Positions 8,401 to 15,070 of a stretch of DNA of 36,122 bases are shown here, in pieces. The notes below the pieces were generated by a model, which searched no databases, had not been told where the DNA came from, and worked only from the letters and a program-made list of their open reading frames with translations. The stretch's first letter is position 1, and each line of letters opens with the position of its first letter. The translations under genes and the position numbers were made by a program. This DNA comes from a virus. The stretch covers positions 1 to 36,122 of IMG/VR virus record IMGVR_UViG_3300021961_000288; one strand, 5' to 3'.

Positions 8401-10930
8401 GGACCGTCATATGGCTGGTTTGGCTGTTGACCCGCAGTTCCGTAATCAGTACCCTGATTTGTCGGGGTTGATGTACCAGTTTGATGACGTTGCAAACATT
8501 TCGTCGGTTGAATCTGATACGGCAAAAATGTTGTATGAGAATCTTGTTGACAATATGGTTGGTGTTGCCGTTAGGGCTGGAATTGCCAATCCTGAGGTTG
8601 CTGGTAGGCAGATGGTGGATTCGGCGTTGGGTGATTTGGCTGCTGCCGCTGAAGAAGTCGGGTTCGCTAAGGGCATTATGTTGCCTGCGGATTTGTTTGA
8701 TGAGGGCGCAGCGTTGGATGACATTGTGGTGTTGCGTTCACCCGATTATAGTCCGTCGCCGTCGCCAGCGCCGACGGCTGAGGTGTTGTCCGCGGATAAC
8801 AAGGTGTTGCAGTCGGTGTTGCGGTCAGATTTTTCTGCGGCATCGGCGCAAACTGCGGATGATTTGGAAACCGTTAAGCATGCTTTGACTTTGTTTGATG
8901 AGCAGCGTAACGAAATCAGGCGTTCCATTAAGGCGTTGAATGCGTCTCGTGCTGGGAAGATTGGTGCCGCGAAGAAACGCGTCACCAAAGCCGAGGCAGC
9001 GAAATTGGTGTCGGAGCGTGTCCGCACTGGTGAGGTTCAGGTTGTTGTTGGCGGCAAGAAGGTTCGGTTGAATCGCGCCCAGATTGAGAAGCAGTTGGAG
9101 CGGTCCACCAAGCAGGAGAATAAGTTGCGTACGAATTTGGAGCGTACTGTTGCTCAGGCGCGGGGACAAGTTCGGGTGGATGGCAGGACGGTCGCGGGGT
9201 TGGAACGTAATGTGCGTACGACTGGTGAGCATGTGGCTGTGTTGTTTGACCAGCAACGCGCCTTGAAGGCGTGGGAGGGTGGTTTGGGTGAGCAGTTGAA
9301 GGCGGATATAAACGCTTTCGGTCAGGCGTTGAGTGAGATGCCTCCCAAGGGTGCCGCTGGTGACGCTACTCGCGCTTGGGCGCGTCGTGTTCAGGCTACG
9401 ATTGAGCAGTCTAATCGCATTAAGGACCCGAAGTTGCGTGCGGCGTATGACAGGGTGACTACGTTGTTGCATGATGCGGAGGTCGGGTTGCATTTTGCTG
9501 AGCAGCAGGTTAAGGATTTGGAGTGGACGTGGGATGCGGTGCGTCATGCCCGTTTGGCTGCTGACACTATTGAGGTTGCGATGCGCGGCTGGGAGGAAAT
9601 TGCTGGGCTTGGTGTGCAGTTGCCAGATGAAGTGGTGAAGATGTGGAAACCGAATTTGGAGGACATTGTGAAGCAGTTGTCCTCGCAGACTCCTTTGCGT
9701 CAGGAGGCTGGCAGGGTGTTGGATGTAATCCATAAGTTCTTTAAGACGTATGCGATTGGTTCTGTTGGCTTTATTGCCCGTAACGCATATTCGGCGTTGT
9801 TTATGAATGGTGTTGCTGGTGTTGCTGGAAGTGCGACGATTGACGGCATTCAAGCCGTCCGCGCATACCGAAAGTATGGTCCGAACCGATGGTTGGACGC
9901 GTTGGGTATAACGGATGACGCTGAACGTTTGCTTTATGAGGAGGCTATGCGTGCACGTTTGGTAACTGGAAACGGTTTGTTCGGTGATTTGGCTGAACCG
10001 CAAGTTGGTGGCACGGTAACCGAGAAATTGTTGAACAACAAGTTCACGCGTGGTATTCGTCGCGGCAACGAATATGTTGAGGATGCGGTGCGGTTCCCGA
10101 TGGCGTTGGATACGTTACGCAAGGGCGGGTCATATAGCGAGGCTGTGCAACGCATCAGCCGATACCATTTTGATTACAGTGACTTGAGCAGGTTTGATGA
10201 AAAAATGTTGAGGATGGTTCCGTTCTGGATTTGGACTACGCGTAACATTCCGTCGCAGTTGGCTAACCAATATATGCGTCCGAGCACGTATGCGATTTGG
10301 GAGAACATTCAGCAGAACTTGCCTGTTGATGCTGGGATAACGATGCCAGCGTGGATTGACAAGTATGAGCCTCTTGGTTTGGTTGCGTTGGGTTTGCCTG
10401 ATGATATTGTGCTTCGCCCCGATTTGCCGCATCAGCGGTTGGCTGATTCCATTGAGCAGATAACGAACCCGTTGCGCCTAATTGGCAATATGTATCCGAC
10501 GATTAAGGTTCCCGCTGAGGCGGCGTTTGGTCGCCAGTTGGGTATTGATGTTGGTCCGTTTAAGGAGGAGCAGCGTGTCGCAAAAGGTTTGGAAAAACCG
10601 ATTGCGGAAGTATTGGCATTGTTGCCGTTCTTGGAGAAGGGTGTTGGGCGTAATGCTCAGGGGCAGCGTACGATTTCTGATTTCGCCAATTATGCGGTGG
10701 CGTCTTTCGCGCCACCTGTTGGCACTCTGCAACGTTTGTCGGGTGGCAGACTTGGCGGCAAGGACACGTTGTCCGAGCGGCAGTTGTCGTCTGTTGCGAA
10801 CTGGTTTGGTATTCCGTTGCAGGAAGTTAAAGATGTGCAGCAACGCGGCGAGATAATCAAACGCCAGTTTGATATCAAGGATTTGGTCGCCGAATTGGTG
10901 CGCAAGGGTTACGTCCCCAAGAAAGATTAG
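5438..10930 (+). CDS. Giant internal virion / DNA-ejection protein (1830 aa)
   Basis: The largest gene spans about 15 percent of the genome. The longest frame begins at TTG 5438, directly after the previous stop; ATG 5465 (residue 10) is equally possible as neither has a strong RBS. The protein is mainly helical with coiled-coil stretches (~740-800, ~1180-1330) and an Ala/Gly-rich hydrophobic stretch near 200. Near residue 1546 it has a VEDAVRFPMALDTLRKGG motif followed by a Trp-rich block (PFWIWTTRNIPSQLANQY), a conserved C-terminal region of very large phage virion proteins. I see no convincing lytic transglycosylase or protease motif. By size and place it is the analogue of T7 gp16: ejected with the DNA and forming a channel across the envelope. 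Confidence 0.75.
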   Translation: MGNVSRIIDMAAVTPDPTEQYIAKLKRQYGKDWLSKSLGVTSQSRAIYENPNAWRKRIGDGTYDTTVNEEKAKLEKAASTASQRIKYSLDIPYEKRQELIAEINKASQGEKANVDKSFWDKITEIATSRVISPFIGNFKAGVSPADKTELIPFKKEVATVWSGTRKAQKIAQSGLKEIQDLQTQLKKKGPLGAGAAEAVGLVAGGIPKLANAMQSIAGYSANSEEFKRIAEEKGDKLNPSFDEFIMQIKDPDWAWRNSVYSQSIKERSKAWQENLKDLDIPLPKTDVDIEVGQLAARLPAFITDVGVDVATDPLSYVTGVGEVAYIGKAGRTLLAEKFATTEMVARYPQLAGKTNEILRLGQWAIPKEIRLAEGINSGVRIAGSPIAGTDNIAMMVGKPLSIVRAKIADYAAATRLGDVLGKYGTRKSIIELANAGKKGILSEANTWKATDEEARRGVAAWSMRMIGKGTTNEEARKAAAAVKPIIQEAQKTGNRNLPELVEMLGTAPYRLDETQLKLATDFKNWQDSLYKLVQERYEKFGLDFGSTIKDWSWLDGYVHHTMTREARDFLRSKAGDVARGALRNGDFTLDEILNVGRPLRHRKLVAGEEFMGVEVKQGTITEMNDIFKRVTGTDINFFETDVAVVAESYANSMAKMLGREAFTRRGMAFGGDVAQKLIKVDVPDSKLAETLKKSLVEWRSVRAGLRGDVAASYNGLEKWVREGVKEAERIVNKQARETATNENSIKVAVERLRKLEADLVEARNAADTVEMAMRGEFDTQHAVLLSEVQNLRVALETGNADMAVQREILQNTYMAMYPNAKKIPDDVDVLADRIVRARGGAASKEVRLIEDEITKISTKLDDVDPKSPEYVALTNREAELKELLNGYNVASENALRQDYALDTPFLFIDDSELLLTSQQVPFTMLRSNPRSAGTGKLVGIRALANDEILDSRTFEGVTHIFGARSMGEALADQMDLAGIDSTLYREVLDRHMAGLAVDPQFRNQYPDLSGLMYQFDDVANISSVESDTAKMLYENLVDNMVGVAVRAGIANPEVAGRQMVDSALGDLAAAAEEVGFAKGIMLPADLFDEGAALDDIVVLRSPDYSPSPSPAPTAEVLSADNKVLQSVLRSDFSAASAQTADDLETVKHALTLFDEQRNEIRRSIKALNASRAGKIGAAKKRVTKAEAAKLVSERVRTGEVQVVVGGKKVRLNRAQIEKQLERSTKQENKLRTNLERTVAQARGQVRVDGRTVAGLERNVRTTGEHVAVLFDQQRALKAWEGGLGEQLKADINAFGQALSEMPPKGAAGDATRAWARRVQATIEQSNRIKDPKLRAAYDRVTTLLHDAEVGLHFAEQQVKDLEWTWDAVRHARLAADTIEVAMRGWEEIAGLGVQLPDEVVKMWKPNLEDIVKQLSSQTPLRQEAGRVLDVIHKFFKTYAIGSVGFIARNAYSALFMNGVAGVAGSATIDGIQAVRAYRKYGPNRWLDALGITDDAERLLYEEAMRARLVTGNGLFGDLAEPQVGGTVTEKLLNNKFTRGIRRGNEYVEDAVRFPMALDTLRKGGSYSEAVQRISRYHFDYSDLSRFDEKMLRMVPFWIWTTRNIPSQLANQYMRPSTYAIWENIQQNLPVDAGITMPAWIDKYEPLGLVALGLPDDIVLRPDLPHQRLADSIEQITNPLRLIGNMYPTIKVPAEAAFGRQLGIDVGPFKEEQRVAKGLEKPIAEVLALLPFLEKGVGRNAQGQRTISDFANYAVASFAPPVGTLQRLSGGRLGGKDTLSERQLSSVANWFGIPLQEVKDVQQRGEIIKRQFDIKDLVAELVRKGYVPKKD

Positions 10931-10937
10931 GTTAATT

Positions 10938-11417
10938 ATGGCTGAGAACAAAACACGTTTCTATAATTGGCAGAAGGCTACTGCGACCGATTATGTGAAG
11001 TTTCGTAAAGAGTCACCGAATCTGGTTGCACTCAAGGATTATCTGTGCAAGCGTTGGGGTGGTGCCAGTGTCGGCATTCTGAACAAGCGTCCCATTCGTG
11101 GTGGTACGTCCCCGTCGTCGCACACCTTCGGTGCTGCGCTGGACTGGCGATACGGCGACACCGTAGGGCATAGACACAAGGTGGAGGTGGAGGTGTTGCC
11201 TTGGCTGGTGCAACATTCGGAGGAGTTGGGCATCCAAGCCATCCACGACTATTATGGGGCTAGGATTTGGCGGTCAGTGCGTGAAGGTGGCAAACGTGGC
11301 TGGAAGGCTCAACCCGTGAAAGCGGATATGGGTGCGTCGTGGGCTAAGTGGTTGCATATTGAAACCACCAAGCGCGGATGGAAGGATGGTAGCCGTGTTG
11401 ATGGACGAATCCGTTAA
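10938..11417 (+). CDS. M15-family D,D- or L,D-type peptidase (endolysin or virion hydrolase)
   Basis: From ATG 10938, 7 bp after the giant gene, this encodes 159 aa. The frame is open further upstream into the giant gene, but that part is a shadow. It carries the M15 zinc peptidase signature SxHxxGxAxD (SSHTFGAALD, H62 and D69 as zinc ligands) and the second motif WLHIE (H140, E142) near the C-terminus. The family cleaves peptide cross-links or stem peptides of peptidoglycan. It has no signal peptide, so it needs a holin for lysis or acts from the virion. A separate lysozyme-like gene lies at 29589. Confidence 0.85.
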   Translation: MAENKTRFYNWQKATATDYVKFRKESPNLVALKDYLCKRWGGASVGILNKRPIRGGTSPSSHTFGAALDWRYGDTVGHRHKVEVEVLPWLVQHSEELGIQAIHDYYGARIWRSVREGGKRGWKAQPVKADMGASWAKWLHIETTKRGWKDGSRVDGRIR

Positions 11418-11505
11418 AACGTGTGGCTGTCTAAAGGACAGAACTATCCCCAAATCTAGGGACGTGTATTGCGACCAGTTGGATGAGCAAGACGACGAAG
11501 ATTAG
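11401..11505 (+). CDS. 34-aa Cys-rich mini-protein
   Basis: ATG 11401 inside the end of the peptidase gene opens a 34-codon frame with a C-x-C pair and a third Cys (KTCGCLKDR...VYCDQ) and an acidic tail DEQDDED. It overlaps the peptidase by 17 bp in another frame and its stop overlaps the convergent gene on the other strand. Short frames of this kind can be chance, but the Cys pattern and the use of nearly all the space to the strand switch support it moderately. Confidence 0.4.
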   Translation: MDESVKTCGCLKDRTIPKSRDVYCDQLDEQDDED

Positions 11506-11747
11506 TCGTAGTCGTCGGCGAGGGCGTTTTCTAGTTCGCCCATAATTCTTCCGTACTCTTTCAGGCATGCGGCGAACGCCTGCGAATCACCAGTTTGTGC
11601 CCTGTTCCATGTGCGCACTAGGTCACGTGCGGCTAGTCGGCTGATGGAGAACTCCATAATGTAACCCCTGTGTGCGTCCTCGTAAATGTGGGCGAACAAG
11701 TCCGACATTTCTTCCATGTCGTCTGGGTCAAAGTCGTATGGCTCCAT
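11502..11747 (-). CDS. Small acidic protein, last gene of leftward operon
   Basis: The 81-aa product is acidic and helical (MEPYDFDPDDMEEMSDLFAH, ending ENALADDYD). It ends tail-to-tail with the rightward transcript, its stop overlapping the end of the 34-aa frame by 4 bp, and no terminator hairpin separates the two strands. Five bases separate it from the gene above. No family recognised. Confidence 0.72.
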   Translation of the reverse strand: MEPYDFDPDDMEEMSDLFAHIYEDAHRGYIMEFSISRLAARDLVRTWNRAQTGDSQAFAACLKEYGRIMGELENALADDYD

Positions 11748-11751
11748 ACCA

Positions 11752-11916
11752 TTACGTTTCTCGTGCCTTGCGGATTGCTTTTATGGCGAGTTTGACATGC
11801 GTCAAATCGCCTTGACGTGCGTGAGGAATGCGAAGTTTCGCTGCTTCCGCCTCAAGGTCGTTCAGCATGCTCTCAAACAAATCTAAATTAATTTGCTTCT
11901 TTGGTGATTTCGTCAT
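11752..11916 (-). CDS. 54-aa hypothetical protein
   Basis: The frame is open up to 11952, but ATG 11916 has a proper RBS (GCAGGA, about 6 nt upstream) and gives a 29-bp overlap with the upstream gene instead of 65. The product, MTKSPKKQINLDLFESMLND and on, is helical with a hydrophobic/acidic N-half and a basic C-half (KLAIKAIRKARET). Unknown function; it is part of a tightly overlapping set of small early genes. Confidence 0.6.
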   Translation of the reverse strand: MTKSPKKQINLDLFESMLNDLEAEAAKLRIPHARQGDLTHVKLAIKAIRKARET

Positions 11917-12127
11917 ATATTCCTGCGGCGATGTTGGAGATTTTTTCGTCAATGTCTGGGAACAAAATGTTCAGCATGGCAACTGTGGCGAGAATGGTTG
12001 CGACGATAAAATCTTCGTCAACTGAAATCTCTCCACCCCCGAGATTTATTTTTCGCCCATTCTCTGATGAACCGTATTTGCTTTGAGGCGGTGTTGAACC
12101 TGTTTCTGACGTTGTGTTCTCGCTCAT
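11888..12127 (-). CDS. 79-aa hypothetical protein
   Basis: The Ser/Thr-rich, probably disordered N-terminus (MSENTTSETGSTPPQSKYGS) is followed by a hydrophobic helix (FIVATILATVAMLNILF, ~41-57) that could be a membrane segment or buried helix, then an acidic helix. Its ATG overlaps the stop of the DUF1599-like gene by 4 bp. No family recognised. Confidence 0.65.
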   Translation of the reverse strand: MSENTTSETGSTPPQSKYGSSENGRKINLGGGEISVDEDFIVATILATVAMLNILFPDIDEKISNIAAGIYDEITKEAN

Positions 12128-12666
12128 TTTGTATTCTCGCTTTCCGTTGTTGAGTATTTTCTTTTGGCGGTTTCATCGGGGTCCAAGTCTAACATGAACG
12201 TTCCGTCCCTGAGCATAACAGCGATACTTGCATAGCCAACGATGTCCTCGTAGGTGTCAATCATCGTTTCGTTTTTGACGGTGGCGGCGCCACGTTTCTT
12301 TATGTTTTTCGCTCGCGCAATCTTGTCGCACAACCGAACCGCCACCCCAACCAAACCGAAGTTGTCTATGTTTCCGTGCCCGTAGTCGTGCTGCTTGCGG
12401 CACAGCAACGTTTGCATGCCTTCGCGTGTTGGGAGGTGTCCCTGCTCGTGCATTATGTGCAGCGCACACGCTGCGGCTTGACGCATCAATGCTGCCGCTT
12501 GGAATATGTCCGCCTCGTGGGGTCGGCGCACAAACTCCGCCAACGCCTGTGAAACGGCATCCAACTCGGTGAAACCGAACGGGTCATTTATTCGCACGGT
12601 TTTGCTGTAATCAAATATTTCTTTCAACGCTTCTGCGCACGCTTCATCCCATGAATTTACTGGCAT
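12124..12666 (-). CDS. DUF1599-like nucleotide-modification-associated protein
   Basis: This 180-aa protein has a C-terminal half matching, from memory, the 'nucleotide modification associated domain 1' (DUF1599): KQHDYGHGNIDNFG, then GVAVRLCDKIARAKN, then KNETMIDTYEDIVGYASIA. Members often sit near base-modification or thymidylate genes in phages and may bind nucleotides. The N-half (~1-85) is a helical extension. No thymidylate synthase or methyltransferase is seen in this genome, so its partner is unclear. An AAGGAG lies ~13 nt upstream, and the start overlaps the HTH gene by 23 bp. Confidence 0.72.
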   Translation of the reverse strand: MPVNSWDEACAEALKEIFDYSKTVRINDPFGFTELDAVSQALAEFVRRPHEADIFQAAALMRQAAACALHIMHEQGHLPTREGMQTLLCRKQHDYGHGNIDNFGLVGVAVRLCDKIARAKNIKKRGAATVKNETMIDTYEDIVGYASIAVMLRDGTFMLDLDPDETAKRKYSTTESENTK

Positions 12667-12970
12667 ATAGTTCTGTGAACTCCTTGTTTTCTAGTAGTTT
12701 TTCTTTCAGGTTTTCTAACGCTTTGCGTGTTTTGCGCCAAGCGTGAGACTTCGCTTTGATTCCTATGTTGCTCGCCGAATCTTCGTACGTGTTCTGCAAA
12801 AAATATACTTCATGCAATATCAGCCTGTCCGCGTCGTTTAGTTCGTCGTAGCATTCGGTTACGATTCTAACAAGTTCATAGTCTGTGTCGGGTGATTGTT
12901 CGTAGAACGGCTCAGCCATGAGTAGTTCAACCAGCGACCTCCCAACGTTGGAACGTGGTTCATATTTCAT
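12644..12970 (-). CDS. Sigma-70 region 4-like HTH protein
   Basis: A 108-aa protein whose second half (~44-95) reads as a sigma-factor region 4 helix-turn-helix: LNDADRLILHEVYFL, then TYEDSASNIGIKAKSHAWRK, then TRKALENLKEKLLE. Region 4 contacts the -35 element. No region 2 (-10 recognition) is present, so it is unlikely to be a full sigma factor. It could be an anti-sigma-like or late-gene co-activator that binds host RNA polymerase, which fits a phage with no polymerase of its own. It overlaps the neighbouring genes on both sides. Confidence 0.68.
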   Translation of the reverse strand: MKYEPRSNVGRSLVELLMAEPFYEQSPDTDYELVRIVTECYDELNDADRLILHEVYFLQNTYEDSASNIGIKAKSHAWRKTRKALENLKEKLLENKEFTELYASKFMG

Positions 12971-13406
12971 AGTCGTAATCTGGGCTAGTCATTAGGTCGG
13001 CTACGTCGGCGGGTTCCAATAGGAACCCGCGTGACGGATTCTGTGAATTTCTGGCAAACGTTTTATAGTCCTGCGGGGACAACTGGCGCTGCTCTATGTA
13101 TCGGCGCATCCTGTCGGTGGCAACCATTATGAACGCCCCATCCAATGTGAACACGTACGCCCACCATTTTGCTTTGGTGACTTGCAGCCCTGACGGCTTC
13201 CATATGCCTGAACGGCGAGGGTTCTGTTCCATTTCTATGACCATGCGCCCGTTTCTGTAACGGTCGGTTTTCACCTCAAACGAACCCGCTTCCATGGCGT
13301 CCAAAAATTTTGTGACTAGTTTTTCGCCTTTATGCCCGTATTCCAAGTCTTTACGGAAATCAAACTTGCGTGCTGGCAAATCAAAATCGGAGAACTTTTT
13401 ACTCAT
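12960..13406 (-). CDS. PD-(D/E)XK nuclease-like protein
   Basis: From ATG 13406 the product is 148 aa (an upstream ATG at 13442 would add 12). It shows the restriction-endonuclease-like core: an N-terminal E in GHKGEKLV (~24-31), then SFEVKTDRY (E44-x-K46) and VIEMEQNP, then a KPSGLQVTKAKWWAYVF block (70-86) characteristic of a small phage PD-(D/E)XK family. Likely a DNA endonuclease used in recombination or host DNA breakdown. Nearby RusA and RecB-like nucleases support a DNA-processing role. Confidence 0.7.
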   Translation of the reverse strand: MSKKFSDFDLPARKFDFRKDLEYGHKGEKLVTKFLDAMEAGSFEVKTDRYRNGRMVIEMEQNPRRSGIWKPSGLQVTKAKWWAYVFTLDGAFIMVATDRMRRYIEQRQLSPQDYKTFARNSQNPSRGFLLEPADVADLMTSPDYDYEI

Positions 13407-13602
13407 GGAACGGCGATTTCTCGTATGTGCGAACAAACGCATGTATCTCTGCGGTTAGTTGTTGTCCCTGCTCCCAATGGAAGTCAGCCATCAACCAGTC
13501 TTTATACAGCAAACAGTCGTCGTACTGTTCCTGTTCGTTGACCATCGCTACCAGATATTGGTAAGCCCGCTGGTTACGTTTACGATTTTTCAGCCACCAC
13601 AT
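13399..13602 (-). CDS. 67-aa hypothetical protein
   Basis: ATG 13602 gives a 67-aa product beginning MWWLKNRKRNQRAYQYLV; an earlier ATG (13632) adds 10 residues but overlaps RusA by 53 bp. It is rich in Trp, Tyr and Gln (DFHWEQGQQL) with no recognised domain. It lies between the RusA and PD-(D/E)XK nuclease genes with overlaps on both sides, so it belongs to the replication/recombination transcript. Confidence 0.6.
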   Translation of the reverse strand: MWWLKNRKRNQRAYQYLVAMVNEQEQYDDCLLYKDWLMADFHWEQGQQLTAEIHAFVRTYEKSPFHE

Positions 13603-13939
13603 ACAATACCTGCTTGTCGTCGTCCCATGCACAGCCGTTTAAGCCGTCCATAATGGTTTTTATATAGTTGTCAATATCACCTCTAAGTTTTGACTCGCCT
13701 TCGTACGGGAACACACGGATGTGTGTACCGTCGTTGGAGAACGTGATTTCTATGCCTACGGCACCTGCGAATTTGCGGCGTTTGCCCCACGCATCCCTGA
13801 CCAATGCTTCGGCGTCCAATGTGCGTTGTGGTGTGAATACGCGCCCACGGCGCGTCATTCGCGGTCGTCCTTTGGGGACGGGTTTGTGTGGCACGAACAC
13901 TTGGACGGAGCCACGTTTGCGCGGTTTACGGACGGTCAT
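13580..13939 (-). CDS. rusA: RusA-family Holliday junction resolvase
   Basis: From ATG 13939 the product is 119 aa, the usual RusA length. It has the N-terminal PVPKGRPRMTRRGRVFTP block (20-37) and the acidic catalytic cluster GDIDNYIKTIMDGLNG (88-102) followed by WDDDKQV (105-111), whose Asp residues bind the metal. RusA dimers resolve four-way junctions formed by recombination or replication and tidy concatemers before packaging. ATG 13978 is an alternative start but lacks an RBS and overlaps the upstream gene by 53 bp. Confidence 0.92.
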   Translation of the reverse strand: MTVRKPRKRGSVQVFVPHKPVPKGRPRMTRRGRVFTPQRTLDAEALVRDAWGKRRKFAGAVGIEITFSNDGTHIRVFPYEGESKLRGDIDNYIKTIMDGLNGCAWDDDKQVLYVVAEKS

Positions 13940-14159
13940 GTGGCGCCCCCACCAGCCCGACGTACCAACGTCGCGCATTATAGATGTTTACGGAACCGTA
14001 CACGATTGCTCCCAGTATGAACCCGTATTGTCGGGTCGCAAGTGCGAACCCAACCCATATGCATTCGTTCGCGAATGCCAGCACCCACCCCCACCAGTAG
14101 CCGCGTCCGATAATCACCAGCGCGGTCACACCGATAACGGATAGCACGTAGGGCATCAT
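13926..14159 (-). CDS. Small membrane protein, three predicted TM helices
   Basis: ATG 14159 overlaps the primase stop (ATGATG/TGA), giving 77 aa; the longer frame upstream lies inside the primase gene and is Arg-rich shadow. Three hydrophobic segments are visible: YVLSVIGVTALVII, WGWVLAFANECIWVGFALA and YGFILGAIVYGSVNIY, ending RRWYVGL. The Trp/Gly pattern recalls small phage membrane proteins of PnuC-like appearance, but length is too short for a transporter. Possible inner-membrane effector or superinfection factor; unknown. Confidence 0.7.
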   Translation of the reverse strand: MMPYVLSVIGVTALVIIGRGYWWGWVLAFANECIWVGFALATRQYGFILGAIVYGSVNIYNARRWYVGLVGAPHDRP

Positions 14160-15067
14160 CCGTAGGCTCGCATCACCAGTTTGTCTAGTTCCATGTCGCC
14201 GCCGTCGGCGCGGAGATGGTATTTGCACCAACGCAAGTCGGCTGTTCTCAGAACGATTTTGCACATGCTGGGTGTCATGTGTGAGCGGTAGCATTCGTGT
14301 GCGAGTTTCGTTAGTGTTCTGGAACGGTCAGCCTCGGGGAGCGGACCGTCTCGCCAAATCACCTTGCCCAGCGGGGACAAGTATTGCATCGCGTCATCTA
14401 GCGTTTCGTCGCCTGTGATGTTGATGTTGACGCCGTGGGATGGTTGTGCTGGCGGTTTCCACAATGCGGCAAGTCTGTTGATTGTGTCGGGGTCGGTGCG
14501 GTTTGCGAGTGCGCGTTCCACGAACTCTTGTATGGGTAGCGGCTGGTCGTTGTCGTCAAGGATGCGTCGGTGAATTGCGCCTAGGTCTCTGGCGTTCCAA
14601 TATGGAAGTCGGACATAGTTGCCGTATTTGTTGGGCGTCAAGGTTTCTTGTTTCGGGTTGACTTCTCGTGCTGGGTAGTCGGCGACTTGGTGTGCGCACA
14701 ACAGCATCCGCCGCATCGCGGCGGCTGTGACTGGTTTGGTGGCGAATACCCACACGTGGTACCCTTTGGAGCGGGAGCGTTCCACCCATGCTTCTACGCC
14801 TGCGGCATGTAACGCCTGCTGGATGTTGCGTGCCGCCGACAAGTCCTCAACGTCTATGTCGGAGCATCCCCATACGACCCAGAAATCGCCGCGGTGGGGA
14901 ACCATCGGATAGACGCCGATTGCTTCGGTGCCGTCTAGGTGGCGTCGGAACACGTCAGGCGTGAGCGGTTGCTTGACGCACCGCCCCTCCTCGTGTCCAT
15001 AGACGTCGCCACGTCCGCGGAATAATTCCATGAACGTGTCCAATGTGCTTTGTGTTTCTGTAATCAT
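14156..15067 (-). CDS. Archaeo-eukaryotic-type primase (AEP / TOTE-like PrimPol)
   Basis: This 303-aa protein carries the AEP catalytic motifs: motif I SDIDVED (D70-x-D72), motif II SKGYHVWVF (100-108, the sxH motif with H104), and motif III region YGNYVRLPYW (148-157). The arrangement resembles the TOTE-type AEP primases of phages. It would make primers at the fork for the neighbouring DnaB-like helicase. The C-terminal ~80 residues contain Cys and His (MCKIVLRTADLRWCKYH), helical and like the PriCT-type extensions. An RBS GAGGAG precedes ATG 15067. No DNA polymerase gene is visible. Confidence 0.85.
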   Translation of the reverse strand: MITETQSTLDTFMELFRGRGDVYGHEEGRCVKQPLTPDVFRRHLDGTEAIGVYPMVPHRGDFWVVWGCSDIDVEDLSAARNIQQALHAAGVEAWVERSRSKGYHVWVFATKPVTAAAMRRMLLCAHQVADYPAREVNPKQETLTPNKYGNYVRLPYWNARDLGAIHRRILDDNDQPLPIQEFVERALANRTDPDTINRLAALWKPPAQPSHGVNINITGDETLDDAMQYLSPLGKVIWRDGPLPEADRSRTLTKLAHECYRSHMTPSMCKIVLRTADLRWCKYHLRADGGDMELDKLVMRAYG

Positions 15068-15070
15068 GTG

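Noticed and set aside
8825-10003. 392-codon antisense frame inside the giant gene
   Set aside because: It is a shadow of the 1830-aa gene, with no RBS and low-complexity Ser/Thr/Arg-rich product.
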